Positions 21,048 to 34,841 of a stretch of DNA of 64,000 nt are shown here, piece after piece (the stretch's first letter is position 1; every line of letters begins with the position of its first letter). Below the pieces are notes generated by a model that was not told where the DNA came from, ran no database searches, and worked only from the letters and a program-made list of their open reading frames with translations. The stretch is from Acidobacteriota bacterium (GTDB lineage Bacteria > Acidobacteriota > Blastocatellia > RBC074). The position numbers and the translations under genes were made by a program. Location of the stretch: positions 1 to 64,000 of the forward strand of contig JADJXM010000019.1 in the NCBI GenBank assembly GCA_016715865.1, given 5' to 3'.

Positions 21048-21845
21048 ATGGAAGTTCAGAAACATTCACCGGGAGCCTTTTGCTGGATCGAACTGGGCAC
21101 AACCGACCAGGAGGCAGCCAAAAAGTTTTATCATGAACTATTCGACTGGGAGAGCAATGATTTTCCAATCGGCCCTGACGGTAATTACACCATCTTCAAA
21201 AAGCGTGATCTGGATGTAGCAGCTCTTTATCAGCTTCAGAAAGAACAGCTCGATCTTGGCGTTCCTCCCAACTGGCTGGTCTATGTCTCCTCATCGGATG
21301 TCGATGCCTCGGCCGAAGCTGTCAAGGCTGCCGGCGGGACGATTGTTATGGGTCCGATCGATGTCATGGAAGAAGGCCGAATGGTTGTAGTGCAGGACCC
21401 GACCGGGGCTACCTTCGCTATCTGGCAGCCTAAAAAGAATATCGGCGTCAAAATGATAAATGAAGACAACACGATGTGCTGGCACGAACTGCACACCCGC
21501 GATGTCACGGCTGCGATAGATTTTTATGGCAAAGTCTTCGGATGGATGTCTCAAACCAAAGGTGAGGGCCCGGACAGTTACACTGAATTCTATCGGGGCG
21601 AAGGCCCCGAGAGACAGGCCAACGGCGGTATGATGGCCATCAGGGAGGATTGGGGAGAAGTGCCATCGAACTGGATGGTCTATTTCGCAGTCGCTGATTG
21701 TGATGCTTCAGTTGCCAAGGCCGAATCGCTTGGAGGCAGGATCTGTATGCCGCCAATGGATATCCCCGGAGTCGGGCGATTCTCGGTAATCCAGGATCCG
21801 CAAGGCGCGGCCTTTTCCGTTATCAAACTGGATTTCATCGTGTAG
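21048..21845 (+). CDS. VOC-family protein with two glyoxalase-like domains
   Basis: 265 residues from the ATG at 21048, chosen for its GGAGG site 7 nt upstream. Two vicinal-oxygen-chelate domains: about 8-118 (GAFCWIELGTTDQEAAKKFY start) and about 135-262 (MCWHELHTRDVTAAIDFYG start). Each has the beta-alpha-beta-beta-beta pattern and ends with QDPQGA-type sequence. It resembles the CFP30B/27-kDa antigen group of two-domain VOC proteins. Metal ligands are not all obvious, and the substrate is unknown. Followed after 29 bp by an SRPBCC gene on the same strand. Confidence 0.85.
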   Translation: MEVQKHSPGAFCWIELGTTDQEAAKKFYHELFDWESNDFPIGPDGNYTIFKKRDLDVAALYQLQKEQLDLGVPPNWLVYVSSSDVDASAEAVKAAGGTIVMGPIDVMEEGRMVVVQDPTGATFAIWQPKKNIGVKMINEDNTMCWHELHTRDVTAAIDFYGKVFGWMSQTKGEGPDSYTEFYRGEGPERQANGGMMAIREDWGEVPSNWMVYFAVADCDASVAKAESLGGRICMPPMDIPGVGRFSVIQDPQGAAFSVIKLDFIV

Positions 21846-21874
21846 CTGTAGTCGCGCTGGGCTAAGGGGAGTAT

Positions 21875-22408
21875 GTGAGGAAGGCCATGTCCGTGATAAT
21901 CGTGATCGTGTGTGTGCTGTTGGGAATCGTGTCGCTGATGGCCATAGTTGGCAGCATGTTGCCAGCTGACCACGTTGTCACTCGCACCATAAGTCTCAAT
22001 CAGCCACCGATGCAGGTCTGGCAGGTCATGAACGATTTTCAGGGTATGGCTTCCTGGCATCCCCAACTGTCATCAGTCAAACGTCTTTCTGATCAGAATG
22101 GTCACGAGGTTTGGGAGGAGTCATATGGAAGGAACATGATCATCCCTCTTGAGACAATCGAAAGTGAACCTCCGCGCAGACTTGTTCGCCGTATCGCTTC
22201 ATCAGATCTCGCTTTCGGTGGGGAATGGGAGTACGTCATCACTCCGACGACCAACGGAGGTTGTCAGCTGACCATTACTGAACGGGGGACCGTCAGGAAT
22301 CCGCTCTTCCGTTTCTTATCCCGCTACGTGATGGGTCATGCATCGACCATCGAAAACTATCAGAAGGCGATGGCGACCAGATTCGGCGAGACTGCGAATA
22401 TAAGATAG
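21875..22408 (+). CDS. SRPBCC-family (polyketide cyclase-like) membrane-anchored protein
   Basis: 177 residues from a GTG with an AAGGGGAG site; an ATG four codons later is equally possible. A hydrophobic helix at about 5-27 is followed by a helix-grip fold (QPPMQVWQVMNDFQGMASWHP, then VWEESYGRNM). Such proteins bind small hydrophobic ligands. It probably shares an operon with the VOC gene. It converges on dxr, and only 11 bp separate the two stops. Confidence 0.75.
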   Translation: MRKAMSVIIVIVCVLLGIVSLMAIVGSMLPADHVVTRTISLNQPPMQVWQVMNDFQGMASWHPQLSSVKRLSDQNGHEVWEESYGRNMIIPLETIESEPPRRLVRRIASSDLAFGGEWEYVITPTTNGGCQLTITERGTVRNPLFRFLSRYVMGHASTIENYQKAMATRFGETANIR

Positions 22409-22419
22409 TGTGAAAGCTT

Positions 22420-23775
<1,356 letters not shown>

Positions 23776-23779
23776 TCTT

Positions 23780-24592
<813 letters not shown>

Positions 24593-24677
24593 GGTAAATG
24601 TGCGCTCGGGCGGCCACCCTGCCTGTCGGGAGCTCCGAGGCATTAAGTGGCTCGACATGCGGATATGAAAAATAATC

Positions 24678-25484
24678 TCAGGATGCGTTGACGACGGCGC
24701 GCTGCGGGCTTGCGCTCAGGCCGCCGTATCGGCGATCCCGTTTCTGATAGTCGATGATGGCAGCGAAGAGGTCAGGACGGCGGAAGTCCGGCCATAGAGT
24801 ATCGGTCAGGTAAATTTCAGCATAAGCGATCTGCCAGAGCAGGAAATTGCTGATTCGCATTTCGCCGCTGGTACGGATCATCAAATCGGGGTCGGGCAGG
24901 CCGCAAGTGTACAGGTGGCGTTCGATGTCGGATTCAGTGATCGATGCCGGGTCTCGGCCGTCCCGCAGGCATTCCTCATACAGTTTTCTGAATGCGTCTG
25001 TCATCTCGACTCGCCCGCCGTAATTCAACGCGACGCTCAGGATCATGCCCGTGTTCTGCGCTGTCCTGTGCATCGCCGATCGCAGCTCGAACTGGACTGA
25101 TTCATCCAGTTCATAAGTACGACCTATTGTTTGAAAGCGGATGTTGTTGCGATGGATGTGGTCAAGCTCCTTGCGCAGGTACTCTTTGAGAAAAGTCATG
25201 AGCGCCTCGATCTCAAAGGGCGGGCGTTTCCAGTTTTCAACCGAAAAGGCATAAAGAGTAAGTGCCTCAATGCCCAGACGCGCTGCAGTCTCGACGGTCG
25301 ACCGAACCGCTTCGACTCCGGCCCGGTGGCCGGCAACCCTCGGCAAGTGCCGGCGCTTCGCCCACCTGCCATTGCCATCCATTATGACGGCGATGTGCCT
25401 GGGCAATCTCGTAAAATCTATCTGATTCAGCAATTGCTCGTCGCGTGAGCCGTGCTCGATGAGTCCCGCAAAATCCTGTAGCAT
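24678..25484 (-). CDS. uppS: Isoprenyl transferase (undecaprenyl diphosphate synthase)
   Basis: Elongates farnesyl diphosphate with IPP to the C55 carrier lipid. 268 residues from the ATG at 25484 (MLQDFAGL), preceded by GAGAGAG; an upstream ATG at 25586 would add 34 unconserved residues. Family motifs are clear: HIAVIMDGNGRWAK, AGHRAGVEAVR, TLYAFSVENWKRP, LNYGGR and IRTSGEMRISNFLLWQ. The order uppS-cdsA-dxr on the minus strand matches the frr-uppS-cdsA-dxr arrangement of many bacteria, without frr here. Confidence 0.96.
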   Translation of the reverse strand: MLQDFAGLIEHGSRDEQLLNQIDFTRLPRHIAVIMDGNGRWAKRRHLPRVAGHRAGVEAVRSTVETAARLGIEALTLYAFSVENWKRPPFEIEALMTFLKEYLRKELDHIHRNNIRFQTIGRTYELDESVQFELRSAMHRTAQNTGMILSVALNYGGRVEMTDAFRKLYEECLRDGRDPASITESDIERHLYTCGLPDPDLMIRTSGEMRISNFLLWQIAYAEIYLTDTLWPDFRRPDLFAAIIDYQKRDRRYGGLSASPQRAVVNAS

Positions 25485-25590
25485 CTCTCTCTCGCCGTTG
25501 ATCGGTAACGATCGGCTGTTCGCTTTCCAAAAGCGCCCGCTATTCGCTTGTCGGGCGCATGGTGATTTCCTGACCGACGTAAACAAGCGT

Positions 25591-26328
<738 letters not shown>

Positions 26329-26519
26329 GGTGAGTAGAAAGTATAAAGTAGAAAGAAGAAAGTAATAAGTGGGTGTCTGATATGAATTTTATAGAAGCAT
26401 ATTGATCCTGATCATGAAAGCCGAAACCCAAATCTCCCGGGCTTCAAGTCACATATTACGTTCGATCTTGTCATTTACTTTCAACTTTCAACTTTCGACT
26501 TTTTACTTTCTACTTCCTG
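26329..26519. repeat. Heptamer inverted pair between pyrE and truA
   Basis: Left arm 26333-26366 (GTAGAAA, GTATAAA units). Right arm 26474-26519 (TTTCAAC, TTTCGAC, TTTCTAC units). The spacer is about 107 nt, AT-rich and non-coding. The right arm overlaps the last four codons of pyrE, and the left arm ends 4 nt from the truA start. Confidence 0.85.
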
Positions 26520-27084
26520 GTTTAATGGCCTGAGTGCCCTCCCTGCAAAGCGGGCAGTCAGACGGTTGCCAGGTCGGGACTTCGAGTACGGCGAGGGCAT
26601 GGCGCGGGATGCCGAGATCGACCGCGCCGCCGCTGCGATCGATGAGTGAACCCGCTCCGACAGGAATGGCGCCGAGTTTTCTGACGACATCCATGACCTC
26701 ACGTGTTGAACCGCCAGTGGTGACAACATCTTCGACGACGAGTGCTCGTTCGCCTGGTTCCAGTCTGAATCCGCGGCGCAGAAGCATTTCGGTATTTTGC
26801 CGTTCGGTGAAAAGTGCCCGGACGCCGAGAGCGCGTGCAACTTCGTGGGCAACGATCACTCCGCCAAGCGCGGGTGCAATGACCAGATCGATCTGTCCGA
26901 TGCGCGGATTGGCCCTGATCTTCTCTGCCAGCTCGGTGCATAGGCTGCCGGCCGTATCAGGATGTTGCAGAACAAGCGCGCATTGCAGATACCTGGGGCT
27001 GTGCAATCCCGACGAGAGCAGAAAGTGCCCTGTCAGCAATGCTCCATTTTCTTCAAAGATCTTGAGAACCTGTTCGTCATTCAT
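26503..27084 (-). CDS. pyrE: Orotate phosphoribosyltransferase
   Basis: Joins orotate to PRPP in pyrimidine synthesis. 193 residues. The PRPP-binding motif is LVVEDVVTTGGS; HFLLSSGLHSPRYLQC at the N-terminus and the catalytic loop region (TERQNTEMLLRRGF) are recognisable. The C-terminus ends GSRK-stop, the last codons (AGT AGA AAG TAA) being one unit of the heptamer array. It lies 2 bp after the methyltransferase gene on the same strand, so the two are likely co-transcribed. Confidence 0.95.
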   Translation of the reverse strand: MNDEQVLKIFEENGALLTGHFLLSSGLHSPRYLQCALVLQHPDTAGSLCTELAEKIRANPRIGQIDLVIAPALGGVIVAHEVARALGVRALFTERQNTEMLLRRGFRLEPGERALVVEDVVTTGGSTREVMDVVRKLGAIPVGAGSLIDRSGGAVDLGIPRHALAVLEVPTWQPSDCPLCREGTQAIKPGSRK

Positions 27085-27086
27085 AT

Positions 27087-27836
27087 TTAATGAGCGCTTT
27101 CAAAGGGTTTACCTATCAAAATATATCGATATGGGAAATGACGGTGGATTTCGACATGGATTCCGGCCAATTGCGAGATCTCAGCGATATCAGGATCTGT
27201 GAATCCTCGCAGGACCGACACGGCCGAATCGTTTCGAACCAGTCGATTACGTGTGAAGATCATCGTCAGCAGCCGAATGGTGTAATAAGCGATCGGATGA
27301 CGGCGAAGATCGTTGATGATAAAAGCGCTTTCAGCGACTCGTGCAAAGCTTTTAATCAGTCCGGCAGCTGAAGGCGTCTCGAAATGATGCAGGAAGAGCG
27401 ATGCGAGTACGAAATCGAAACTCCGCTCGGCGAACGGCAATTTCAGGGCATCCGCCCGGACGACATTGATTTCGGGGTACTGCTCGGTGATTTTGCGCGC
27501 CTCACCGGCGGCGATCTCGTTGAGATCCAGAACCACAAAATGAATGCGGATTCCATGAGCTCGCGCCCATCTGACGATATCAATCGGGATATCGGCCGAA
27601 CCGGTCCCGACATCGAGCAGTCTGACCTCGCTCTTTCCGAGAGCGAGAATCATTGGATAAAGGCGCGTTGCCATTGCGCTCTGTCCGCCGAGCAGCCGGT
27701 TGATCCTTCGCAGATCGGCCATGCTGTCAATGAATTCTTCAGAGCTGTAGCCCGAACCATCAATCAGTTCGGGCTCGATGCTGCGCATTCTGAAGCTGAC
27801 AAAATATCCTGATCCAATCCGTTCGCCGGTCTGCAT
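27087..27836 (-). CDS. Class I SAM-dependent methyltransferase
   Basis: 249 residues from the ATG at 27836; a TTG at 27854 is an alternative. The Rossmann-type methyltransferase core shows motif I VRLLDVGTGSADIPIDIV, the acidic post-I residue in VVLDLNE, VVRADALKLPF, and FVLASLFLHHF. The C-terminal part (FIINDLRRHPIAYY) resembles methyltransferases in ketosynthase or flavin-oxidase clusters. It starts about 24 bp after the beta-ketoacyl synthase gene and precedes pyrE. The small-molecule substrate is unknown; a role with the adjacent ketosynthase is inferred from position only. Confidence 0.8.
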   Translation of the reverse strand: MQTGERIGSGYFVSFRMRSIEPELIDGSGYSSEEFIDSMADLRRINRLLGGQSAMATRLYPMILALGKSEVRLLDVGTGSADIPIDIVRWARAHGIRIHFVVLDLNEIAAGEARKITEQYPEINVVRADALKLPFAERSFDFVLASLFLHHFETPSAAGLIKSFARVAESAFIINDLRRHPIAYYTIRLLTMIFTRNRLVRNDSAVSVLRGFTDPDIAEISQLAGIHVEIHRHFPYRYILIGKPFESAH

Positions 27837-27859
27837 TGAGCAAGCCCCCGCCAAAATAA

Positions 27860-29128
27860 TCAGCTTTCGTGACGTTTGACCACGAGGGCTGAATTCTTTG
27901 AGCCGAATCCTATGCAGTTACACAACGCATAGTTGATTTCGCCGGCGCGCGAGTGATTGGGAACATAATCGAGATCGCATTCCGGGTCAGGTTCATCAAG
28001 GTTGATGGTCGGGGGCAGAAATCCGAGATTCATTCCGCCGAGCGTTGCAGTCAATCCGGCCGCACCTGATGCGCCCTGCGGATGTCCGATCATCGACTTG
28101 GTTGCGCTCATCGGAATGCGGTCTGCTTCCTGTCCGAACGCATTTCTGATCGCGCGCGTTTCGATGCGGTCATTCAGGTCCGTCGAAGTTCCGTGCAGGT
28201 TGACGTAGTCGATACTGGCCGTTGAGATCTCAGCGTCATTTATCGCCATCATCATCGCGCGTGCCGGCTCGATCCCGGTTTCGTCCAGTCGCACACGGTG
28301 ATGCGCGTCACAGGTCGAGCCGTAGCCGACGATTTCGCCGTAGATGCGTGCTCCGCGGGCGATCGCCATCTCGCGTTCCTCCAGCAGAAAAAGATAAGCG
28401 CCTTCAGCCACCACGAAACCGTCCCGATCGCGGCTGAATGGGCGTGATCCGCGTGTCGGATCATGATTCCAGGATGGCGTCATGACCTTCATAACGCAAA
28501 ATCCCAAAACAATGCTGTGGGCCAGCGGGGCATCGACTCCGCCCGTCAGCACGCGATTGATGCGTCCAAGCGCGATGTTCTGAGCGGCATAGGCAATCGC
28601 ATCGGTCGAGGATGTGCAGCCGGTCGAGATCAGATGGCTGAAACCCTTGATGCCGAAGGGCATCGATACCTCGCTCGGCAGAGATCCGGGAGTGGCTGTC
28701 GGGACAGAGTAGATGCTGGCCTTCTTGGCTTCGTTGGCGAAATAGTAACGATACTGCTTTTCAACGAATCCCAGACTGGCGCCGCCGCTGCCGAGGATGA
28801 TGCCCATATCGCGGCGCGACTCAAGATCCATCTGACTCAGATTGAGGCCCGCATCCTTGAAGGTCAGATCGGCTGCGGCGATGGCATAGGCGACAGCATT
28901 GGAAACGTGCTGCCTGTCTTTGGGCGGTATCCATTGATCAGAATCGAAGTCCTTAACTTCGCCGGCGATCTGTACCGGCAGGTCCGAGGCATCAAAGCGT
29001 GTGATTTTACCGATTCCGCTGCGACCCTCACGAACAGAATTCCAGAACTGTTCTCTTCCAATTCCGATCGGACTGATGCATCCGATGCCTGAGATAACTA
29101 CACGCCTAAGCGTTTTTGGAGTACGCAT
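27860..29128 (-). CDS. Beta-ketoacyl-ACP synthase (KAS II/FabF-like)
   Basis: Condensing enzyme of the thiolase fold. 422 residues. The Cys-His-His triad is complete: Cys171 (STGCTSSTDA), His312 (LHGTST) and His349 (IGHPQGASGA). GFGSKN-type sequence occurs near the C-terminus. The start has an AGAGGAAA site beyond the heptamer array. No ACP, FabD or FabG lies nearby. With a methyltransferase next door it may serve a specialised lipid, polyene or polyketide pathway rather than bulk fatty-acid synthesis; that is inference. Hence no fabF symbol. Confidence 0.88.
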   Translation of the reverse strand: MRTPKTLRRVVISGIGCISPIGIGREQFWNSVREGRSGIGKITRFDASDLPVQIAGEVKDFDSDQWIPPKDRQHVSNAVAYAIAAADLTFKDAGLNLSQMDLESRRDMGIILGSGGASLGFVEKQYRYYFANEAKKASIYSVPTATPGSLPSEVSMPFGIKGFSHLISTGCTSSTDAIAYAAQNIALGRINRVLTGGVDAPLAHSIVLGFCVMKVMTPSWNHDPTRGSRPFSRDRDGFVVAEGAYLFLLEEREMAIARGARIYGEIVGYGSTCDAHHRVRLDETGIEPARAMMMAINDAEISTASIDYVNLHGTSTDLNDRIETRAIRNAFGQEADRIPMSATKSMIGHPQGASGAAGLTATLGGMNLGFLPPTINLDEPDPECDLDYVPNHSRAGEINYALCNCIGFGSKNSALVVKRHES

Positions 29129-29138
29129 TAAGATTTCC

Positions 29139-31011
<1,873 letters not shown>

Positions 31012-31085
31012 GCTTTACTCTCTAACAACCCGGCCCTCAAGGACCGGGCTAAATTCAGTTATTGAAAAGTGTCAGTCAATACGCT

Positions 31086-31121
31086 GACCTGATTACTTTA
31101 TACTTTATACTTTTTACTTCA
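31086..31121. repeat. Single heptamer array after the F420 reductase-like gene
   Basis: Units TTTATAC, TTTATAC, TTTTTAC on the plus strand, 2 nt beyond the stop of the minus-strand gene. Read on that gene's strand it is the usual purine form (GTAAAAA, GTATAAA). I see no partner arm in this gap. Confidence 0.75.
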
Positions 31122-31122
31122 T

Positions 31123-31794
31123 TCAGATTCCGGTAATTCTGATCCCGGTATGAGTCTTATATCGGATGTTGATGCCGATGAGCAGGGCGGTCATCGCTTC
31201 GACGGTGCGGGAATTTGCCAGGACTCCACCGTCGATGAAGCGGCAGCCGGTGATCGCGTCGATCAATGGTCGCACTTCTTCCCTGGCTTCCTTGTCGTCC
31301 CCGCAGACGATGATATCGCATTCGACATCGTGATCGAGATCGACCAGGGCGGCGGACGAGACGTTATGGAATGCCGAAACGACGGGCACACCGGCCGGCG
31401 CCAGTTCCGCGCATTGTTCGGCTGCCGATCCGGCCCACACCCCGAGCATACGGCTGGGCCTGCCGCCGACGGCCGGTTCGAGCGGCACAGTCACATCCAT
31501 CAAAATCGTGCCCGGTTCGATGCTTTCGCGAATCTCCCTGAGCGTTTTGATCTGAGCTGCAAACGGAACGGTCAGGACGACCAGTGAGCCGCGTTTTGCG
31601 GCATCAGGGTTGGATGCGCCATCGATCTCCGCCTCGTCCCCCAGCTGAGCACGCATCTCTTTTGCCGCTGCCGCCGCACGCTCCGATTCTCGCGAACCGA
31701 TTGTGATTTTATAGCCTGCTTTTGCCCATCTCAGCGCCAGCCCTTTGCCCTGATCCCCTGTACCACCGATAATAGAAATGTGTTTAATTGGCAT
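31123..31794 (-). CDS. npdG: NADPH:F420 oxidoreductase-like protein (NpdG family)
   Basis: 223 residues from the ATG at 31794 (MPIKHISIIGGTGDQGKGLA). The N-terminal Rossmann motif GGTGDQGKGLA and the NADPH-selecting TIGSRESERA segment match coenzyme F420-dependent NADP reductases. TVPFAAQ, MDVTVPLEP, VSAFHNVSSAAL and the C-terminal MTALLIGINIRYKTHTGIRITG also fit. It would exchange hydride between F420H2 and NADP. No F420 biosynthesis genes are in the window, though a second F420-type protein lies at 63 kb. The alternative is an NADP-dependent oxidoreductase of unknown partner. Confidence 0.8.
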   Translation of the reverse strand: MPIKHISIIGGTGDQGKGLALRWAKAGYKITIGSRESERAAAAAKEMRAQLGDEAEIDGASNPDAAKRGSLVVLTVPFAAQIKTLREIRESIEPGTILMDVTVPLEPAVGGRPSRMLGVWAGSAAEQCAELAPAGVPVVSAFHNVSSAALVDLDHDVECDIIVCGDDKEAREEVRPLIDAITGCRFIDGGVLANSRTVEAMTALLIGINIRYKTHTGIRITGI

Positions 31795-31855
31795 GACACG
31801 GATTGTAGCACTACCCCCGCATCTCAAACTATTGAAGAAGGCGCTGTGAGAGACG

Positions 31856-33373
31856 GTGATCGATAGAAGTTATCTAAATGACCTCAGATCCATATTCATG
31901 AGAACCCTCTTCCAGGCTGGAGAGTGGATCTCAGAACAGCTTACCCCGGTCGACGCTAAAGTCGATTGGCGGGTGCTTGCAAAATCGTTCCTGAAACTGG
32001 GAGCGACCGGGTTTGGCGGTGGAGTTGCCGTCATCGCTCAAATACGCAATCTGGTCGTTCGAAATCGTCGCTGGTTGAGCGAAGAGGAATTTCTTGACGC
32101 TTTTTCCCTCGCCCAGAGCCTGCCCGGCGCAAACGCAGTCAATGCCATTACCTATGTCGGGTTGAAACTAGCCGGAATCCGTGGCGCAATAATCTCGGTC
32201 ACGAGTTTCATCTTCCCTTCATTCCTGATGATGATCGGCCTGACCATCGCGCATGATTATCTCAGCCACCTGCCCGATGCTCAACGCATATTTCAGGGCT
32301 TCAATGCGGCGGTTGTTGGGCTGATAGCAGCGACGACCGTCAAGATTGGGAAAACGGCGGTTCAGCAGCAATGGCACCTCGAACTTGGCGTAGTCGTGGC
32401 CTTCATGCTCATCTTCACCCAGATGACAGTGGTCGAAGTCGTGCTGATTGCCGGTATTACGGGAATCTTCATTAAATCATACAAGTCGCGGGCCCGGCAG
32501 CGTGTCCGCACGCGCATCCGGAAAGAGCGCCAGCAGATAGTCCGCCAGTTGAAGGCCGAGACCAAGGCCCGCAAGCAGGCTGCCGAAATGATCGAAGACC
32601 CCGACAGGCTGGCAAGCGATTACAAGATGGATGTCTCGCTTCCGCCCCGGAAATCGATCGACAGACCAGCGGATCAGGACCCGCATGGTGATGGTAATCA
32701 GCCGGACAGCCGACAGTTGCTATTGCCGCTGATCTGGAAATCGCGAGGGACCGGAAAGCTCCGTTCGTTTGCTCCACTCGCCTTCCTTCCTTTTCTGACT
32801 CTGCTGGCCTGGCCAATTATTTCTAAACTGGTCGTCGTCTGGCAACTGGTTATGATCTTTATGCGAATCGGAACCGTCACTTTCGGCGGTGGATTCGTCA
32901 TGATTCCACAGATCGAATATGATGTGGTCGATGTTCACCGGTGGATGGATCACCGAACGTTTGCCGATGGTATGGCATTTGGCCAGATAACTCCCGGTCC
33001 GGTCCTGATCACTGCGACCTTCGTCGGATACAAGGTCGCCGGGCTGACCGGCGCAATTGCCGCAACGATCGCCGCTTTTCTTCCGTCATTCGTCATGACA
33101 ACGATTGCCGGCACATCGATCGACCGGTTTCGAACCAACTTCAATGTGCAGGCCTTCCTCGCCGGGGTCGCGCCGGCCGTTGTCGGAATGCTTGCTGCAG
33201 CCGGCGTCAGCCTTGCAAAGTCGGGTCTCGGATCCGTTGATGGCTATGCCGTCGCCACGCTCGCCTTCCTGCTCATGCTTCGAGCCAGGTTCAACCCTGT
33301 GCTGATCATATTTGGATGCGGCTTCCTGCAATGGCTGATCGCAAAGGGGCTGATCGGCTGGATGCCGTTCTGA
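31856..33373 (+). CDS. chrA: Chromate transporter, two-domain ChrA type
   Basis: 505 residues from a GTG. Two homologous CHR membrane domains in tandem: about 35-210 (FLKLGATGFGGGVAVIAQ) and about 325-505 (FMRIGTVTFGGGFVMIPQ), each with FGGG and an AxSLPGxN- or GQITPGP-type motif. Between them lies a hydrophilic, Arg/Lys-rich linker (about 210-300), longer than in most ChrA proteins. Members export chromate; other anion substrates are possible. A more internal ATG at 31898 is an alternative start. It reads divergently from the F420 reductase gene. Confidence 0.9.
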   Translation: MIDRSYLNDLRSIFMRTLFQAGEWISEQLTPVDAKVDWRVLAKSFLKLGATGFGGGVAVIAQIRNLVVRNRRWLSEEEFLDAFSLAQSLPGANAVNAITYVGLKLAGIRGAIISVTSFIFPSFLMMIGLTIAHDYLSHLPDAQRIFQGFNAAVVGLIAATTVKIGKTAVQQQWHLELGVVVAFMLIFTQMTVVEVVLIAGITGIFIKSYKSRARQRVRTRIRKERQQIVRQLKAETKARKQAAEMIEDPDRLASDYKMDVSLPPRKSIDRPADQDPHGDGNQPDSRQLLLPLIWKSRGTGKLRSFAPLAFLPFLTLLAWPIISKLVVVWQLVMIFMRIGTVTFGGGFVMIPQIEYDVVDVHRWMDHRTFADGMAFGQITPGPVLITATFVGYKVAGLTGAIAATIAAFLPSFVMTTIAGTSIDRFRTNFNVQAFLAGVAPAVVGMLAAAGVSLAKSGLGSVDGYAVATLAFLLMLRARFNPVLIIFGCGFLQWLIAKGLIGWMPF

Positions 33374-33413
33374 AAAGTTGAAAGTTAAAAGTTTAAAGTT
33401 GAAAGTAGAAGTA
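33373..33413. repeat. Heptamer array after chrA (GTTGAAA variants)
   Basis: Units GTTGAAA, GTTAAAA, GTTTAAA, GTTGAAA, GTAGAAG, beginning at the last base of the chrA stop codon. It fills nearly the whole space to the next gene, and there is no obvious pyrimidine partner arm. Confidence 0.8.
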
Positions 33414-33434
33414 ACTGCACAGCCCCTGAAATAT

Positions 33435-34355
33435 ATGTTGAATGAAGAGCAGCTTTCGAAATATAGCCGTGACGGTTTTCTGGTTATCGAGTCATTCGCT
33501 TCGCATGACGAGTGTGAAGAATTGATGGCGCGCGCCGGCGATCTCGTATCCGGCTTCGATCCGGCCGAGGCCGTATCCATCTTCACGACTCGTGAACAGA
33601 GTCGCAGGACGGATCAATATTTCATCGAATCAGGCGACAAGATCCGATTCTTTTTTGAAGAAGATGCTTTCGCCTCCGACGGGAAAATGACCAGGCCGTT
33701 GGAATATTCGATCAACAAGATCGGACATGCGCTGCACGATCTCGACCCGGTCTTCGACCGTTTTTCGCGGAAGCCGGAGCTGGCCGAAATCGCCGCCGAT
33801 CTGGGGTTTGCACGTCCGCTGCTCCTGCAATCGATGTATATCTTCAAGCAGCCCGAGATCGGGGGCGAAGTCACCTGCCATCAGGATGCGACATTTCTTT
33901 TTACCGATCCGATGAGCGTCACCGGGTTCTGGTTTGCGCTCGAAGATGCGACTCTGCAAAATGGCTGCCTGTGGGCGATCCCGGGCGGGCACCGGCTTGG
34001 GTTGAAATCACGATTTGTGAGAACGGAAGGTCTTCAGACAAAATTCGAGAAGCTCGAAGATACGCCATGGCCTGATTCGCAGCTGGCGCCTCTCGAAGTC
34101 CGGCAGGGCACACTCATAATTTTGAACGGACTGCTGCCGCATCTGAGTCATGCAAACCTGTCTTCGAAATCTAGACAGGCGTATACCCTGCATATCATCG
34201 ACGGCGCCTGTCATTATCCGGCCGAAAACTGGCTTCAGCGTGCGGCCGATATGCCGCCGCTCGGGTTCTCTCGAAACGATCCGCTGAACACAAAAAACGA
34301 CAGTGAAAATACGACTCAAAACATGCACGCTTCGCACATGGCAAAATGGCGATGA
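33435..34355 (+). CDS. Phytanoyl-CoA dioxygenase-family protein
   Basis: 306 residues from the ATG at 33435 (MLNEEQLSKYSRDGFLVI, the usual family start). The longer frame only translates the heptamer array. An Fe(II)/2-oxoglutarate oxygenase fold is indicated by the HxD pair in CHQDATFLFTD, the distal His in LLPHLSHAN and the 2OG-binding Arg in KSRQAYTLHI. The substrate is likely a small hydrophobic acid or CoA ester but is unknown. The 3' end overlaps the following acetyltransferase gene by 53 bp. Confidence 0.88.
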   Translation: MLNEEQLSKYSRDGFLVIESFASHDECEELMARAGDLVSGFDPAEAVSIFTTREQSRRTDQYFIESGDKIRFFFEEDAFASDGKMTRPLEYSINKIGHALHDLDPVFDRFSRKPELAEIAADLGFARPLLLQSMYIFKQPEIGGEVTCHQDATFLFTDPMSVTGFWFALEDATLQNGCLWAIPGGHRLGLKSRFVRTEGLQTKFEKLEDTPWPDSQLAPLEVRQGTLIILNGLLPHLSHANLSSKSRQAYTLHIIDGACHYPAENWLQRAADMPPLGFSRNDPLNTKNDSENTTQNMHASHMAKWR

Positions 34356-34821
34356 ACATTCGATCGTTCGCCACGCCAACAATTACAAGATCTGGCGGAA
34401 TTTGCGGGATCGTTTTCCGCACCCGTACACGATCGAAGATGCCAGCTTTTGGATCAGTCTGGCGGCCACTGAAACGCCGCAGACGAATTTCGCGATCGAT
34501 TACGATGGTCAGGCCATCGGCGGCATCGGTCTGATTCTTCGAGATGATATTTATCGTTGTTCCGCCGAGATCGGCTACTGGCTCGGTGAAGATTTCTGGG
34601 GACGCGGCATCGTCAGCGAGGCGGTCATCGCCCTGACCGCATGGGCATTTGATGAATTCGACCTGAGCCGTATCTATGCCGGCGTTCTGGAATGGAACAA
34701 ACCCTCGATGCGAGTTCTCGAGAAAGCGGGTTATCAACTCGAAGCTCGCCTCAAAAACGCAGTCATCAAGGAAGATCGCATTATGGACGAATTCGTCTAT
34801 GCGATTCAGCGAAAACAATGA
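34303..34821 (+). CDS. GNAT N-acetyltransferase, RimJ/RimL-like
   Basis: 172 residues from a GTG, overlapping the dioxygenase gene by 53 bp. It has the GNAT layout: LKTCTLRTW at the N-terminus, EIGYWLGEDFWGRGIVSEAV (acetyl-CoA pyrophosphate loop) and NKPSMRVLEKAGYQ near the C-terminus. Acetyl-CoA is the expected donor; the acceptor is unknown. The overlap suggests translational coupling. A DinB-like gene follows within 20 bp. Confidence 0.88.
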   Translation: MKIRLKTCTLRTWQNGDEHSIVRHANNYKIWRNLRDRFPHPYTIEDASFWISLAATETPQTNFAIDYDGQAIGGIGLILRDDIYRCSAEIGYWLGEDFWGRGIVSEAVIALTAWAFDEFDLSRIYAGVLEWNKPSMRVLEKAGYQLEARLKNAVIKEDRIMDEFVYAIQRKQ

Positions 34822-34841
34822 TTGCAATTAATGGAGATGTC

